Positions 1 through 12,053 of a stretch of DNA of 64,000 nt are shown here, piece after piece. A program made the position numbers and the translations under genes. Where the stretch lies: the NCBI GenBank assembly GCA_018873225.1, contig JAEILZ010000005.1, forward strand, positions 744,001-808,000, given 5' to 3'. This stretch comes from [Phialemoniopsis] sp. UDSM-2020 (lineage: Eukaryota; Ascomycota; Sordariomycetes; Thyridiales; Thyridiaceae). The notes below the pieces were generated by a model. That model did not search any database and was not told the DNA's origin. It saw nothing but the letters and a program-made list of their open reading frames with translations. Position 1 is the first letter of the stretch, and each line of letters starts with the position of its first letter.

Positions 1-52
1 CAATGCCTTCGATCCCCAGCCCCGCCTCGAGCTGGCTAACGATACCGATTCA

Positions 53-1399
53 GGCTTCTCTGGGGAATTGTCCTTACGCTACACGCCGTTGCTTCGAACT
101 ATGCGAGCCTAATGGTCCTGAGAACGCTACTTGGAGTCTTCGAGAGTGCTATCAGTCCTGGGTTCTCGTTGATCACCGGCATGTGGTATACACCTCACGA
201 GCACGTATCACGGCATTCGATTTGGTTTGCTGGCAACGCGTCGGCTAGTATCATCGGATCCATGATAGCCTACGGCATTCTCAAATACCATGGCCCGATA
301 GCCCAATGGAAAGTGAGTTGTCTGATCTTCCCCTCGCAATCAGCCATGGCATTAGGCAATTTATAGATCGGCTGCTTACAAGAATAAGATGCTATTCCTC
401 ATCTTCGGCCTTATCACTATCGCGTGGTCTATCCTCATGTTTTTCATACTTCCCGACTCACCCTCAACCGCAAAGTTCCTCACGACATCCGAGCGGGAAT
501 TTGCCGACCTCCGTCCAAAGAAGTTCCAGCGAACCACACAGACGAAGAAGTGGGATCGAGCCCAGGTCTTGGAAGCTCTGAAGGATATCAAGGCTTGGTG
601 GTTCTTCCTCTTCTCCTTTATCATCTGTATTCCCAACGGTGGGACTACCAGTGTGCGTGTTCAATCTCAATCCCTTACACTTTATATATATAACATGAGA
701 ATTGTATCTAATATCCTAACAGTTCAGTACAATCATCATCAAAAGCTTTGGATATGACGAATACCAAACCATCCTTATGGGCCTCCCTGCATCGGCTTTT
801 CAGCTTACTACAGTCGCTCTTGTCGCTGTTTTCACCACATATGTCCGGAAATCGCGCCATATCGCTCTCATTCTAATTTTTCTCATGGCCATTGCTGGAA
901 TTTTGATGATCAAGCTACTTACTGCGAAGCTTGTACGCCTTGCTGGCTTCTGGCTTATTATGGCCATTGCTCCAGCTTTCCCTTTGATGCTCTCCCTCGC
1001 CGCCAGCAATTTTGCCGGCTTTACGAAGAAGTCGACGGTGATGGCCATGATCTTCTTGGCGTACTGCGCTGGCAACCTTGCTGGACCGCAATTCTTCATC
1101 AACAGCGAAGCCCCCAACTACCATGTAAGACACATTGAATCGCTTATCGTTCATTCTCATCAGGTACTGATATTTGTTAGACTGCTTACACTACGATTCT
1201 GGCCTGTTTCGCTATCACTATTGTGCTTGTGCTCGTGGTATGGGGATACCTTGTCTGGGAGAACCGCCGCAGGGACAAAGAACAAGGCGTGCGTCGGGAT
1301 GCAGAGGAGAAGCGACAGGTCGATCTTCACGCCGACACTACGTTGCTGCATGTCGACGAGACGGATTTCCAAAACAGGAACTTTCGATACGTCCTGTAA
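53..1399 (+). CDS. Dal5-family MFS transporter (allantoate/vitamin permease-like), 5'-truncated
   Basis: This is a major-facilitator permease of the anion:cation symporter (Dal5-like) family, expected in the plasma membrane for uptake of small organic acids, ureides or vitamins. The window begins inside an intron: bases 1-52 end with a GCTAAC branch site and CAG. Exons are about 53-312, 389-652, 723-1124 and 1181-1399; the second could start at 383. The visible protein has successive hydrophobic helices (LMVLRTLLGVFES, IIGSMIAYGI, LFLIFGLITIAW) and the family landmark FFILPDSP after the sixth helix. Helices 7-12 follow, then a C-terminal tail with the Dal5-family NRRRD signature just after the last helix. 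The N-terminal third lies outside the window. Family assignment is fairly sure; the substrate cannot be deduced. Confidence 0.85.
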
Positions 1400-1931
1400 T
1401 TTTGATTCTAGTTCCAAAAGGTGGAGCTGACTCCAAGTACATCCTGGCCTCTTGTCGCCAAAACAACGAGCGGGAGAAAACATTCTCGCCCACGACGTTC
1501 CTATTCCCTCCATAGCCTACCATAAAATGACAAGCATAGTGGAATGTAGTTTGCGAAGGACTTTAAGCCCGTGTTTAGATCTCGGCAAGGCCTTTCCATA
1601 GGTTTATGATGGCCTGCACGCTGCTTATGCCACAATTGCGACGCGTAAGCTGGGGCCTTTAGGCACGTTCCATGCGTATTCTACAGACTTGCTTCCAAAT
1701 GATCTTAACCCTAGAATCTTCATATAAATGCTGATGAAGTCCAGCCCCTTGAAGAAGTCTGTCATAAAGTTTGGTCCACAGACAAGAAAGCCAAGAGCTC
1801 GATGAAGCAATGCAATACCGAGGCAGAAGTGGCCAATAATGAGAACAGTACATCGAAACTCATACAGTCCAATTCAACTCCATCCACATATGCGAGACAG
1901 CTCGCCTTGAAGGGAAGGCTCACTTACTATG
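1400..1931. other. Intergenic, convergent 3' flanks
   Basis: This lies between the stop of the Dal5-like transporter and the stop of the convergently transcribed NLR gene. Only short, low-quality open frames are present. I see no gene, repeat or RNA here; it should hold two 3' UTRs. Confidence 0.6.
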
Positions 1932-4900
1932 CTAAGAACTAAGTCCTTCTGATTCAACTCTCTCAAATTCGTAGTGCTCGAAACTAGGCGACCTTTTACG
2001 CAGCTGGATAGGCGCGTGTAGAGCAGCCGTTTCTAGGAGTATACATACGTCATAATGAGAGCCTTGACTGGCAACGTCGTACGGTGAGCGTCCACACTTG
2101 TCCTTGATTCCGAAGCCGAGCGCGCCATGCTCTAGAAGCTTCCTGATCAGCGCAAACGAGGCAGCCCGGTCCCCTCTGAAATATTGACAGGCAACGTGCA
2201 AGGGTGTGGCGAGACTGTCATTGACTTTGTGCACTTGACTGCTGCTTTTGTCGAGAAGTACCGTAACGACCGGTTCGTTGCCTGCCATGGCTGCAAGATG
2301 CAAGGGTGTGTTACCTTCAAGATCATTTGCCAACTCATCTGACCCATTCTGCAAGAGTTCACACACTATGTCGCCAGAGCCATATGCTGCTGCAATATGA
2401 AGCGGTGTGTTTCCGTCAACGTCTGTCATCCCAAGCTTGGCTTTCGCTTGAAGGAGAGTCCCAACAATCGCGAGCATGTGCGACTTTTGTGCAGGGTCCC
2501 AAGGGTCCCGGCATGCCAAGTGTAGGGGAGTGAAACCCGTTCGATCTTGTGCATTAACCTCGGCTCCATTCTTCATTAGCAGTTTGACCACATCAACGTA
2601 CACCCCCCCTTGATCCGGGTCGTTTTCGTGGGCATCGTTCTCGCCCGCCCGGCTTTCCACCCTATGATAAATGAAATGGTACGCAACCCTCATACATGCT
2701 AAATGAAGAGGCGTGCGATCGTGAAAGTCTCGCGCATTAATATCAACTCCACGTTTGAGGAGCACTTCGATGAGCTGCAGATTTGGGTGGACTGAGGGTT
2801 CCACGTCCACCGAGTCGAAGTGTTGGTCATTTGAGCACAAAATATGCAGAGGTGTGAGGGAACTGCTGGTCCGCGCATCAATCGCGGCGCCGACCCTGAG
2901 CAGTTCCAACGCGGCACCATGATTGCCTCTCGTTAACGCCATGTGCAAACTAGTCCTTCCACGGTCTTTTTTCTCGAGTAAATGAGACCACTCAGAAGTC
3001 TTCTGCCTTCCCTTGATCCTGTTCTCAAGCACTGACAATACATTCCTCAGTGTTTTGGCGTTGTGGCTATCCGACAGTTGATGTAACAATGGCTGACTAC
3101 CCGTCATGTGGAATATTGCATGATCTGGAAGATTTTCCACGAGCGATGTTAAGGCTATAGCATCATCTTCTTTGATTGCGTATCTGATCGCATCAGCGGC
3201 GCTTAGCTGTGGCCAAGAAGCGGCTTCTCGAATCCAGGAAGCCAAGGTGAGCCGAGCGACATGATATAAGAAAGGGGTATCGTGGTGTAAGGTTTCAAAA
3301 AGCATCAGCCAACGTCGCCAGGATATTGAATACCAAAACCGTGAGACGATTGAGTGGGGATTCGCACTCGCTCTGTCGGCTTGTATTGCGTGGGTAAAAA
3401 ATGCCGACAGAATATATGGAAGCAAAGCAGTATCTTCGTCGAGAAGGTGCGAATCGTTAGCATTGCTGGAGGAGTCCATATCGGTTTCGTAGTCTGGTAA
3501 ATCTGCAGAGTCTGTTTTGAGTGCCTTCAAGTACCGATGCAGCAGGAGTGCAGGCTGATTCGGCTGGCTCTGCATCGACGTAGAGTCCGTCTTTGCCAGA
3601 TCTACAGATACTGATTCCACTCTTTCTACTTTAGCCAGAGTGCTGTGGTCAGTACTCCTGGTTTGCGATTGGTTTCTGTACATCAATGACTGCTTATGAG
3701 TAGCTGGAGCCATCTCGTGGGGGTCCGAACCACTATCATCTGCGTCCCAGACAGTAGAAGCATTTTCGTTTGTTTCAATAGAATTCGGTAGGTCAAGCTG
3801 CTCGCTAGTATGTCTTGAAGGGCCGTGGCTGCGTGTCCTATCAAAGCTGCTTGCCGAGCTGAAGCTTCGCAGAGTGTGCGTGCTTTGAGCCGACATGCTA
3901 CGCCGATTACTTCGGAGATACCTTGACCGCTTATGGCGAGGGCCTTGCGAAGGTCTGTTCGATGTTTTGGCAGGAGTCTTGACCGCTTTGAGCTTCTGTT
4001 TCTCTTTGGGAGGTATAGTAGATCGAACGTCTGCGGCCAGTCGTGCGGCGACAAGGGCGTCGAGTTCTCGAATGGCGATGTAGTCGAGACAGGTGTGCAT
4101 GATAGAAATATGCCCATTAACGGGAGCACCGAGTATCGAGAAGCCATGACCGCTCAAGAAGAACTCTCGCACAGACTCATGTATCACTCGAACCACCCTC
4201 GTTTCGCCATGTCCCATATCAAACGAGCCTGCACCTGCACATGCGGAACCGACTTCGAATGTGTTTCGCGAAGACCCCTCATCCCGCGTTGAGATCTCAA
4301 CGAGGCCTTTGGACAGGTTTCTAATCTGTCTTTCTAGATGCATGTCGGTCTTCGTGAATGAGTCTGACTTCCTCCATTCTCGTAATGAGGCAGGCGGGTT
4401 GGCTCGAATGAAGGCTAGTATGTGGTGCCATTCTCGGAGCCGCAAGGGTCTAGTACTGAGTGTTGCCCAATGAAAGAGTCGCACTGTCATTTCCTTTAGG
4501 CTTGGTTCCACGGTGGAAACGATTTGGCTGAACAGGGTCTCAAGTCTGTCAGGGATACACTCAACCTCGGTGAGCAGTGCCCCTAGGCTCTTGCCGTCAT
4601 CGAAGCCCGCGAGAATCGAGTCAACCACGAGTGCAGCCCAGAGAAAAACGCCACCAGACATGCTAATAATCTTCTTTCGAATGAGTTGACCTTCTTGATC
4701 GGTTTGAGGCATACTGAGGCTGAGTCGTACGTCGACGTATGTTGTAATGTCCTTTGTATTGTGAGCATCGACGATGATCTCTGGGCAATTGGCTACAGAG
4801 ATAGTTGGAAAGCTTCGGCTAGAGAGACAAACGAGAAGATCAGCACCTGTCTCGTGAGCTGACCGAGTCAGCTCCCTCCAGAAAAGGACTGTAGATCTTC

Positions 4901-6625
4901 TAGTATCGGCATCGCATTCGTCTAGAGCATCGATGAAGATAACGACCCTAGAATCCAAGCTTTTAGTGAATAACGATTGAAAACAGCTCCGTAATTCAGA
5001 TACTGTCAAGTCGCCACAGTAGTCCATATCTGTTGATTTCTCCCCCGGCTTGAACTCTCTGCAGGCCATGATGAACCGTTGATAAATCTCGTTGCTTTGG
5101 GGCAATAGTTGGAAGAAAAGTGATCTGAACAAGCCCAGCGGAGAATGTTCCATACTTTCTCCTTTCGCATTGAAGAAATGTCCAGCGGCGCAACAGGTCC
5201 CTGTGGCTCTGGTCTGAAGGAAAGCATGTTTCATCAACAGAGACTTTCCTGACCCTGGTTTTCCTTTGATCATGAGGAGGCCACAGCTTTCGTCTCCGTC
5301 GCGGGCTTCAAGCCAGCTTTGATATCTCTCGTCCTTCAAGAGCCACCCGCAAGTATTGCGTGCTGGCGACTCGGATAGACGACGCCAGCTTTCAATGGCA
5401 GGGTATTGTAGAGACTTGAGTATATTCAGTATCTCCTCGTCAATGACCGCCTCAGCCTTCGGCAAGTTTGTCGATGACTGAATAGTATTCCCAGGCTGGA
5501 CCTGCCCTAGTCGCGGGCCGTAGAAAACATCCTCGTTTGCCTCTGCGCAGATATCTTCATAAATTGCCATTATCTCCCCAGATACCTTTCTATAATTAGG
5601 GTCGTCTTCATCTGCGAAGCGACACATTTCCATGTGGTTCGCTTCTATCATCTCGGCGTTCTCTCGATCTTGACCGAGCACCGAAGAGAAGTCAGGCACG
5701 ACTTTCTTGCCCAGGACACCGAAATTGACTCCGGTCAGTGGAAGGCCTTCTTGGAAGGTTTTGACCCTGAAATCGTACGTTTGCCACAAAGACGAGAAGT
5801 CTGCCTGGGCACGCTCCAGGTCAGAGTTTCGAAGTCCCAAAGCATCCAACATTGCTGAGTTAGTTACCATGCCCATCCCTCCCACCAATCCTCTGGCCCA
5901 TTGACCGAGAGTGGAAAGTTCTGTGCTGCCCCTGTGTGGTGTTCCCATGAAGATCACACCGGCTGTGGAGTTCACGATGTGCTTGTGCTTCTCCTCGCCT
6001 GACGAAGCGGAACGAGCAAGCATTTCTTTGACAACAATACCCCCTAAACTATGCGCCACAAATAGTATAGAACGCCCTATTGTTGAAGAGCGACCAATTT
6101 CATACAGAAAATCTTTACTATGGGAATAGACTGTTCCTGTGTTTGCGGTGCCATTCAGTCCTTTCGTAATTTTTGTGTCGTAGCCGTAGACTAGAATGCG
6201 CGCATCCGGGCAGCATTTTGGTAATAGGTCGCCAGGCCAGAAGCATGGTCGGTTTCTCAAGAGTGTACTGGGTTTCGAGGAGAAGTCCGACCCAGTCCGT
6301 GAGCTTTTCCTTGTCGTCACTCTTCGAAACATGCGGCCTGTCAGCCTGTCTTTGCCTGGTCCCTGCGGATCCTTTGCGCCAGATTCATCTGGATTTTGCT
6401 GGGTTTGGCTTTGAGTACGAGCCCAGGTCCGGTATGGATGGCCTTGCAAACCATGAACCAGGATAATGCTTCCAATTGTTACCAATATCCGCATTCTGGT
6501 AGGAGCATTGTTACTTACTCCATCACGGGTACCGTATTCCGTGGCTCGTATACAATCGATAATCCGGTCTTACTGACGGACCTCGCAAAGTCCTTTCCCG
6601 TGTCGGAATAGTCCATGATCTCCAT
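1932..6625 (-). CDS. NLR-like protein: SesB-type alpha/beta hydrolase, NACHT, ankyrin repeats
   Basis: This is a large fungal NOD-like receptor of about 1,547 residues. Two exons are proposed: 6519-6625 and 1932-6468, with a 50-nt intron (GTAAGT...GAAG). The short first exon supplies the usual N terminus (SIVYEPRNTVPVMD) leading into IILVHGLQGHP. A start at 6494 would fall inside the intron. Residues about 35-300 form an alpha/beta hydrolase with the nucleophile elbow AHSLGG near 172, as in SesB-type NLR effector domains. A NACHT NTPase follows, with P-loop GKPGSGKS near 440 and Walker B FIDALDECD near 543. After a low-complexity linker, residues about 1190-1510 contain seven or eight ankyrin repeats (TPLHLAC, TPLHIAA). 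Proteins of this plan are linked to non-self recognition and heterokaryon incompatibility in fungi. The ligand is unknown. The repeats are diverse, not near-identical. Confidence 0.9.
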
Positions 6626-6809
6626 GCTCTGTCGCCCTGCGCGGCACCTGGCCTCCGAGTCTGGATGCTTGTGAAGATGGCAGATTCTTTTCAGCCTGAC
6701 CAGGCTGCTTCGGAGGGGTCACAGCCACACACCTGGACGCGATCACGTGGCTCTTGCATGACACCTGCAGGTGTGTCTGATGGTCTGAATGCTTTCAATT
6801 GGGTATCGT

Positions 6810-8761
6810 CTACTTCTCCGTCATGTCCAATAGATGGATAGGGCTCCATTCCGTCTTCATCTGCAGGCCCCCATCCGGATGGGGCAGCACAAAGCATATG
6901 TTCTGCCCTATAAAATCCCCTCCTCCATCCTTCTTGAATACCCTTGTATTCCGTAATATCAAAGCGTCTCTGATGCGCTTGTCGTCCGGCACCGCTACAC
7001 CAGGGTCGATGTGAGCCAGCTCGTCGAGCTTGATCGCGTCGACCTCGAGACCCTGCATCTCCACCCCATGCTCCAGCTCGATGGACCGTATGCCCGCCCC
7101 GCAGAGGTTGTGCACGTCCCAGAGGTTCTCCCTCTCCACCGCGAACTTCCTGATGAGCACGAGGGCCCTGTTCCGGATGTCCAGGCGCCTGCACTTGATA
7201 ACGACAAAGTAGAGCAGCGGCAGGTACCCCATCTCAAAGGTAAACTTGGGCCGCGTCCACAGCGTGTACACCCCCGACCGCTCGCGCATCCACGATTCGA
7301 GCGTCGTAGCGATGTCGACGACTTCCTCAAAGTCCGGGATGGACTCGTCGAAGCCTAGCTCGTCCCGCGAGACGGCCATCCGGAGCCAAGCCCTCTCGAC
7401 GAGGCACTGCATCTGCATGTGCATGATCGTCGCGACGACGCCCCTGTCCGATGACTCGGGCGAGAAGTCGCTGGCGGCGACGGCCTCGCGCCACTTGCCG
7501 AGCTCCGCCACTAAGGTGCTCTGCTCCTCGATGATCTCCCGCGGGACCTCCGCCTCCAGCAAGGATCCAACCCTATATTCATACCCAGTCCGTATCAGCC
7601 TCGTAGATCGGCAGAGGAGCTTGTCCAGCATGTGCTGCATCTCGGGCACGCTCTCGAACCGCGGCGGCACCTCGCCCTCCAGGCCCAGGATGGCGGGGAA
7701 GTCCTTCGGCGACGCCCCAAAGAAGAGCGGCGTGATGCTGAGCCTCCGCATGATGGGCGCGAGGTAGCGCTCGGCCCAGCCCGGCAGCGCCGCCGTCCTG
7801 CTGCCCGCGATCTTGTTGAAGATGTGCACGCCGTGCCGGCAGTGGCTCGTGGCCGCGGCGCAGTCGCCGCGGATGTACTCGATGCAGACAAAGATGACGC
7901 AGACGATGAGCGCCAGCGCCTCGTTGTCGGCCGCCGCGCCGACGAGGCTGCGGATCGCGGCGTTGTAATGCCGCAGCGCAAAGTCGCCGCCGTTTCCATT
8001 CCGCTTCTCGATTTCGGCATCTGCGGCGGAGAGGGTCGGCGGCGACAGCGGCGGCTGCGCGACGTGGAACTGCTCGTACAGCGCGCTGACGGCGACGGCG
8101 GCGTGCCGCACCGCGGGCTCGTAGTGGCTGAACTGCAGGACGAGCGCGGTCCAAAAGTACGCGTCGGTGTCGGAGCCGACGTGGTGGTGCACGCCCGCGA
8201 GCACGGGCGCGACGACCTCCTGGAAGAAGTGCAGGGCGCGGCCCTCGCCGGCACGGCGCTGGCGGTCCGACGCGGCGCCGTCGCCGCTGCCGTCGTAGAG
8301 GGCGGCCAGGGGGCTCGGCCGGTGCCAGGTCAGGGCGCCCGCCGCCGCCGCGGCGGCGCTGGCCTCGGGCGGAGGGGCGTAGCCGTCGCATTTGCGGCCC
8401 GTCGCCGTGCAGCGCCGGCAGTGAGGCTTGGCCTCGTCGCACTTGACTTTGCGGACCCTGTTCAGATTGCCGAGGAGCCGGCCATCCGGTCAGCATACGT
8501 CACGTCATCTCTCTCTCCATTGGGGGCGGCAAGGGCTAGTGACTCGTGCGCGTGATATGTAGGAATCGGGCACGGGGGGATACGTCAGATAGACGAGGTG
8601 GGGAGAGGGTGTGTACGGTACGGCGCGAGACGGGGAAGCATGGGGAGAACCAGACGGTCGGGAACCAAAGGGCATGGCATGTTTGATGATTGGATCAGAT
8701 GTTGCACGTACTTGCAGGTCAGACAGCCCGTCCGGACCTTCTTGCTGCCCTTTCTGGCCAT
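6810..8761 (-). CDS. Zn2Cys6 fungal transcription factor
   Basis: This is a nuclear zinc-cluster regulator of about 565 residues. Exon 1 (8712-8761) encodes MARKGSKKVRTGCLTC and stops inside the zinc cluster. Exon 2 (6810-8457) completes it with KVRKVKCDEAKPHC and RRCTATGRKCDGY. This gives the six cysteines C-x2-C-x6-C-x5-C-x2-C-x6-C. The intron of about 254 nt is long for this genome but has a good GTACGT donor and a CAG acceptor, and the joined codon (AA/G) restores lysine. The rest resembles the fungal-specific regulatory region PF11951 (helical, ending around ...HLLDMTEK). The 5' end faces 8762-9622. Targets are unknown; the neighbouring membrane protein and NLR give no pathway clue. A long opposite-strand open frame across this gene is a composition shadow. 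Confidence 0.88.
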
Positions 8762-9622
8762 TGATAGACCCGCGACTTTGACCCTCGAAGTAGGTATGTA
8801 TGTGCGAGGGCTTACTATCTTCCCTCGCTCGGTCTCCGACCCGCTTTGGAGATGAGCAGGGCCTGGTCGGGGGGAGAGTGAGCGCTGCTGCAAGGCGATT
8901 GATTGGGGCTGAACGAAAGCGGTAAATATGTCAGTCAGTCAGGCACACCTCCAAGCTTATTTGTCTTAAGGCCGTAACTCTGCGTCAGTTGCCTGGAATT
9001 CCGGGCTTTGAGAAGGGGATCGAGAATCTGGGCGGGATTTTGTGGGCAAAATAGTCTCAGGTTGTCTGGAAGGCAGCAGCATTTCCCCCCCAGGTTGCAG
9101 ACATGGCGAGAAAGGCACAAGTTCCGAGCATGAAAGTGCGAGCAGAAGGGCGCGAGGGCGCGAGAGAGCGAGGACCCAAGCAGCAGCAGGGCTTCAATCG
9201 TAGGGCATTTTCTCACCTCAGACCCCGTCGACGTTAATATTAGTGTGTGGGGGACGAGTCCGAGGCGGCCAATCAACCGGGTAGCCGGGCTGAGCTGCAT
9301 CCAGTCTCGAGACCTAAGACCGCCCGGTTGATACACTAGACTGCAACGGTTCCCGCGCGGACTGGCCTTGGTGGTGAGCTCTGTTCGGGGCGCTATTAAT
9401 AACCTTCTTGCCCACTACCGAGTAAGCACCGGCACCTGGTATCGCGATCATCTTGCATGGGATGCGATCCTGAATTTAGCTTTCTATATATCACTAACAG
9501 CAGGCTCCAACATTGAACGACAGGGACATTCGCATTGCATTCAGACATATCTAGGCAGCAGAGAAAAAGACGATGCTCGCTTGCTTGTTTGTTCTAAATT
9601 AAGGGTATTTGAGACATTATCG
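8762..9622. other. Intergenic: promoter of the Zn2Cys6 gene and 3' flank of the pepsin-like gene
   Basis: No convincing coding sequence on either strand. It should contain the upstream region of the leftward regulator gene and the 3' UTR of the leftward pepsin-like gene. One CGG-N8-CCG arrangement is present near 9266, which is not distinctive. Confidence 0.5.
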
Positions 9623-11533
9623 CTATGGTCGGCGCGAGGAACCCTCGCCATTAGATGTCGTCACCGGGGAGATCTCGTTCGTGGGGAGGCTGGGCGTGGG
9701 CAGGGTAGGGGGAGCATCTGCTACAGCGGTGTGCTGCTGGGCAGCAGGGCTCATGACGGGGGCGGGAGCCGGAGCAGCGGCCGGCGCCGCCTGCTCCGTC
9801 ATGGCCGGCTGAGCGACACCTTCCGCCGTCGCCGGGGCAGCCGCTGCCCCGGTCTCCGCCTCCTTGGCCCGCGGACCGCAGCATTGCTGGCCGTTGCGCA
9901 GACACAACCAGACAACACCAAGCAAGATCAACAAGAACGCTACGCCCACGCCGATACTGATGCCAAGGATCGCTGCGGGGCGGAGGCGGCCGGTGTAGTA
10001 CCAATCGTCATAGTCGCTGTAGCCCGACCCGCCAGACGAGCCGCTGCCGCTGCGCGAGTTGCGCTCGCCGTAGCAGTAGTCCTGCGGACCGCAAAAGAAG
10101 GTCGTCTGGGGCATCTTGGCGCCGTACGAGTCGAACGCGACGACGGTGGACTCGGAGGAGCCGAACTTGACGGGCGCGAAGGCCATCTGCTTGTTGACCA
10201 GGTCAAAGGCCGTGTAGGTGCGGCGCAGGAGCGTGCTGCCGATGTTCCACGAGCCCGTCTCCTTCTTAGTAGTGTCGTCGTCGTCGTCGTCCGTGTACGA
10301 ATAGTAGCTGGTGGAGGAGCGGGTGCCGTTCTGGATGCCAAACATGCAGTACTTTGTCGCGAAGCCGGGCTCATCATCGTCTTCTCCGTAGGTCCAGGTC
10401 GAGGTGGACCAGATGTCCTCGCTGATGACGAGGTCCACCATGGGCACGTCAAGGACGGGGCCGCCGGCGCCAGACAGCTCGAAGGTGAAGCGGGCGGTGC
10501 TCGTGTTGGCGGAGCAGGGCACGGTGGCGAGGCGGTAGCTCCTGTTCCAGGTGGCGTTGGCCATCTCCCAGATCTGCGTGGCGATGCTGTGCGGCAGGTT
10601 CGAGACGGAGTCGGGAGGGCTGATGTAGACGGGCGCGGGCATGGTCGTCGAGTTGATCACCTGGTGGGGATTGGTCGAGTTGGTGCCGTTGACGGTGTTG
10701 AGGTAGGTGCCGAAGGTGTAGTAGGTCGACGTCGACTTGCCAGCGTAGATGCGCGTCATGTTGCCGTCAAACTTGGCTGTGTCCACGGCGCCAAAGAGGA
10801 TGCTGCCAGACTTGGCCTGGGGGTCATTGAGCCATATGCTGTAGGCCGAGGACTTGATCGCGCCTGAAGCAACCAGCCTGTCCGGGTAGTTGTCCCGCGT
10901 CGAGTCGTTGTACCCGATGCCAAGCACGCCGATGTAGTCGTCCATGCTGCTGGCCACACCGATGGGCATGTTGGTCGCCGTGACGCCGTTGATGGTCATC
11001 GTATCGAGGACTCGCTTGCCCGAGGCATAGCTGCCGTCGACATATCGGGCCGAGAAGGTGCTGCCTTTCGGATCGGAGGCGGATGTCGAGGAGGCAGTCT
11101 TGTTGTCTGCGAAAGATATGGTCAGGAATTAACTTCAGTATTTCATTGTTCGGGGTGAATGCGACTTACAACTACCCCAGAGGCAGTATCTAGAGGGCAC
11201 CTCCGACACAGTAGATGACGAGGACGACGACGAGGATGAGGAGGACGAGGAAGAGGTCTTGCGAGGTTTGCAATAGCTGGACAGTCCATCCGGGACCCAC
11301 GTTATGTAGGACCCCGCGGACAGCACGAGGGCGACATCCTGAGGAGGCGTGCCAACGGATGCATTGAGCATGTAGGTAAACTTTCCGCCGTACAGATCGA
11401 CACCGAGCTTGTCGTCGCGGCGGGCAGCCCTCGAGGAAGCTTGGTCGTATGACGACGGCCTCGAGAAGGGAATGTGGACCTGGGCCACAGCGGATCCCAG
11501 GCCCGACAGGGCCAAAAGAATGGACGTCTTCAT
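9623..11533 (-). CDS. Membrane-anchored pepsin-fold protein, probably inactive
   Basis: Two exons (11170-11533 and 9623-11106) give about 615 residues. The start at 11533 gives a signal peptide (MKTSILLALSGLGSAVAQ). The body follows the A1 aspartic-protease layout: GTPPQ near 62, a flap-like YVDGSYASG near 140-150, and GVLGIGY. However, the first catalytic DTGS motif is replaced by SAGS (residues 72-75). The second, DSGTT, is replaced by NSTT (about 273-276), so both catalytic aspartates are missing. A poly-serine stretch follows the first motif and an acidic Asp run lies near residue 360. One transmembrane helix (ILGISIGVGVAFLLILLGVVW, about residues 500-525) precedes a Pro/Ala-rich cytosolic tail. 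Known active relatives are yapsin-type proteases. I infer a non-proteolytic surface role, for example sensing or binding. Confidence 0.85.
10274..10293. repeat. GTC trinucleotide run coding poly-Asp
   Basis: A short trinucleotide run encodes five consecutive aspartates in the pepsin-like membrane protein. It is a possible length-variable microsatellite inside coding sequence. Confidence 0.6.
11209..11255. repeat. Degenerate GAC/GAG trinucleotide tract coding poly-Ser
   Basis: On the coding (minus) strand this imperfect trinucleotide tract encodes about 14 consecutive serines between the first (lost) catalytic motif and the exon 1 splice site of the pepsin-like gene. Mixed serine codons suggest selection for the amino acid and not simple slippage. 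Confidence 0.7.
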
Positions 11534-12053
11534 GAAGGGTGGAAGACAGAGACTCAATTGTCGCAGACTATCTGGACAAAAGAGCACAAAAAACGAATGG
11601 CTACGAAGAGAGTCGCATACTCGTGTGTGACGGCGGTGAGGTAGGTGGCTTGTTGATTAAATCGCGACGGCGTCACGAAGTTCAGTCTAAGGGGCAAGCC
11701 GACGAGAGAAAAAATTGCGTCTATTGATGCATGGGCTGCCTAAAATAGACGAGCTTGTGAGTGAGCTCACGGTCCCGCCAAGTCGACGCTACGACCTTGT
11801 CAGGGTCGAAGCCGAGATTAGCTCTGCCTTGACGGACGAACAAGCTTAACTGCGGTGGAGTCTAGCACTGTCTGGGTGTGTCGAGACCCTGGCCAACGGC
11901 TTCTAGAGGCGAGGCGCAGTCCAATGATAGCGGCGACAGCGACGGAGCCCTCTCTCTGATCCATGTCATTTGTGTTGTTTGTGTAACAATCCTTCGAAAG
12001 GTTTGCCCCGGTTGCCTGTCACGCTTTTTAAATGACAGAACCATTAACCACCA
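11534..12053. other. Intergenic between two leftward genes
   Basis: It holds the upstream region of the pepsin-like gene and the 3' flank of the next leftward gene. A CT/GA-rich stretch occurs around 11930-11960. No gene is recognised. Confidence 0.5.

Noticed and set aside
7579..8496. 305-codon open frame on the minus strand
   Set aside because: It overlaps the regulator exon in another frame; Arg/Pro/Ala-rich low-complexity product typical of an out-of-frame reading.
7632..8555. 307-codon open frame on the plus strand
   Set aside because: It is antisense to the zinc-cluster regulator at 6810-8761; composition shadow without motifs.
9368..10867. 499-codon open frame on the plus strand
   Set aside because: It is antisense to the spliced pepsin-like gene, has no recognisable domain and shows the Val/Gly/Arg-rich composition of the complement of GC-rich codons.
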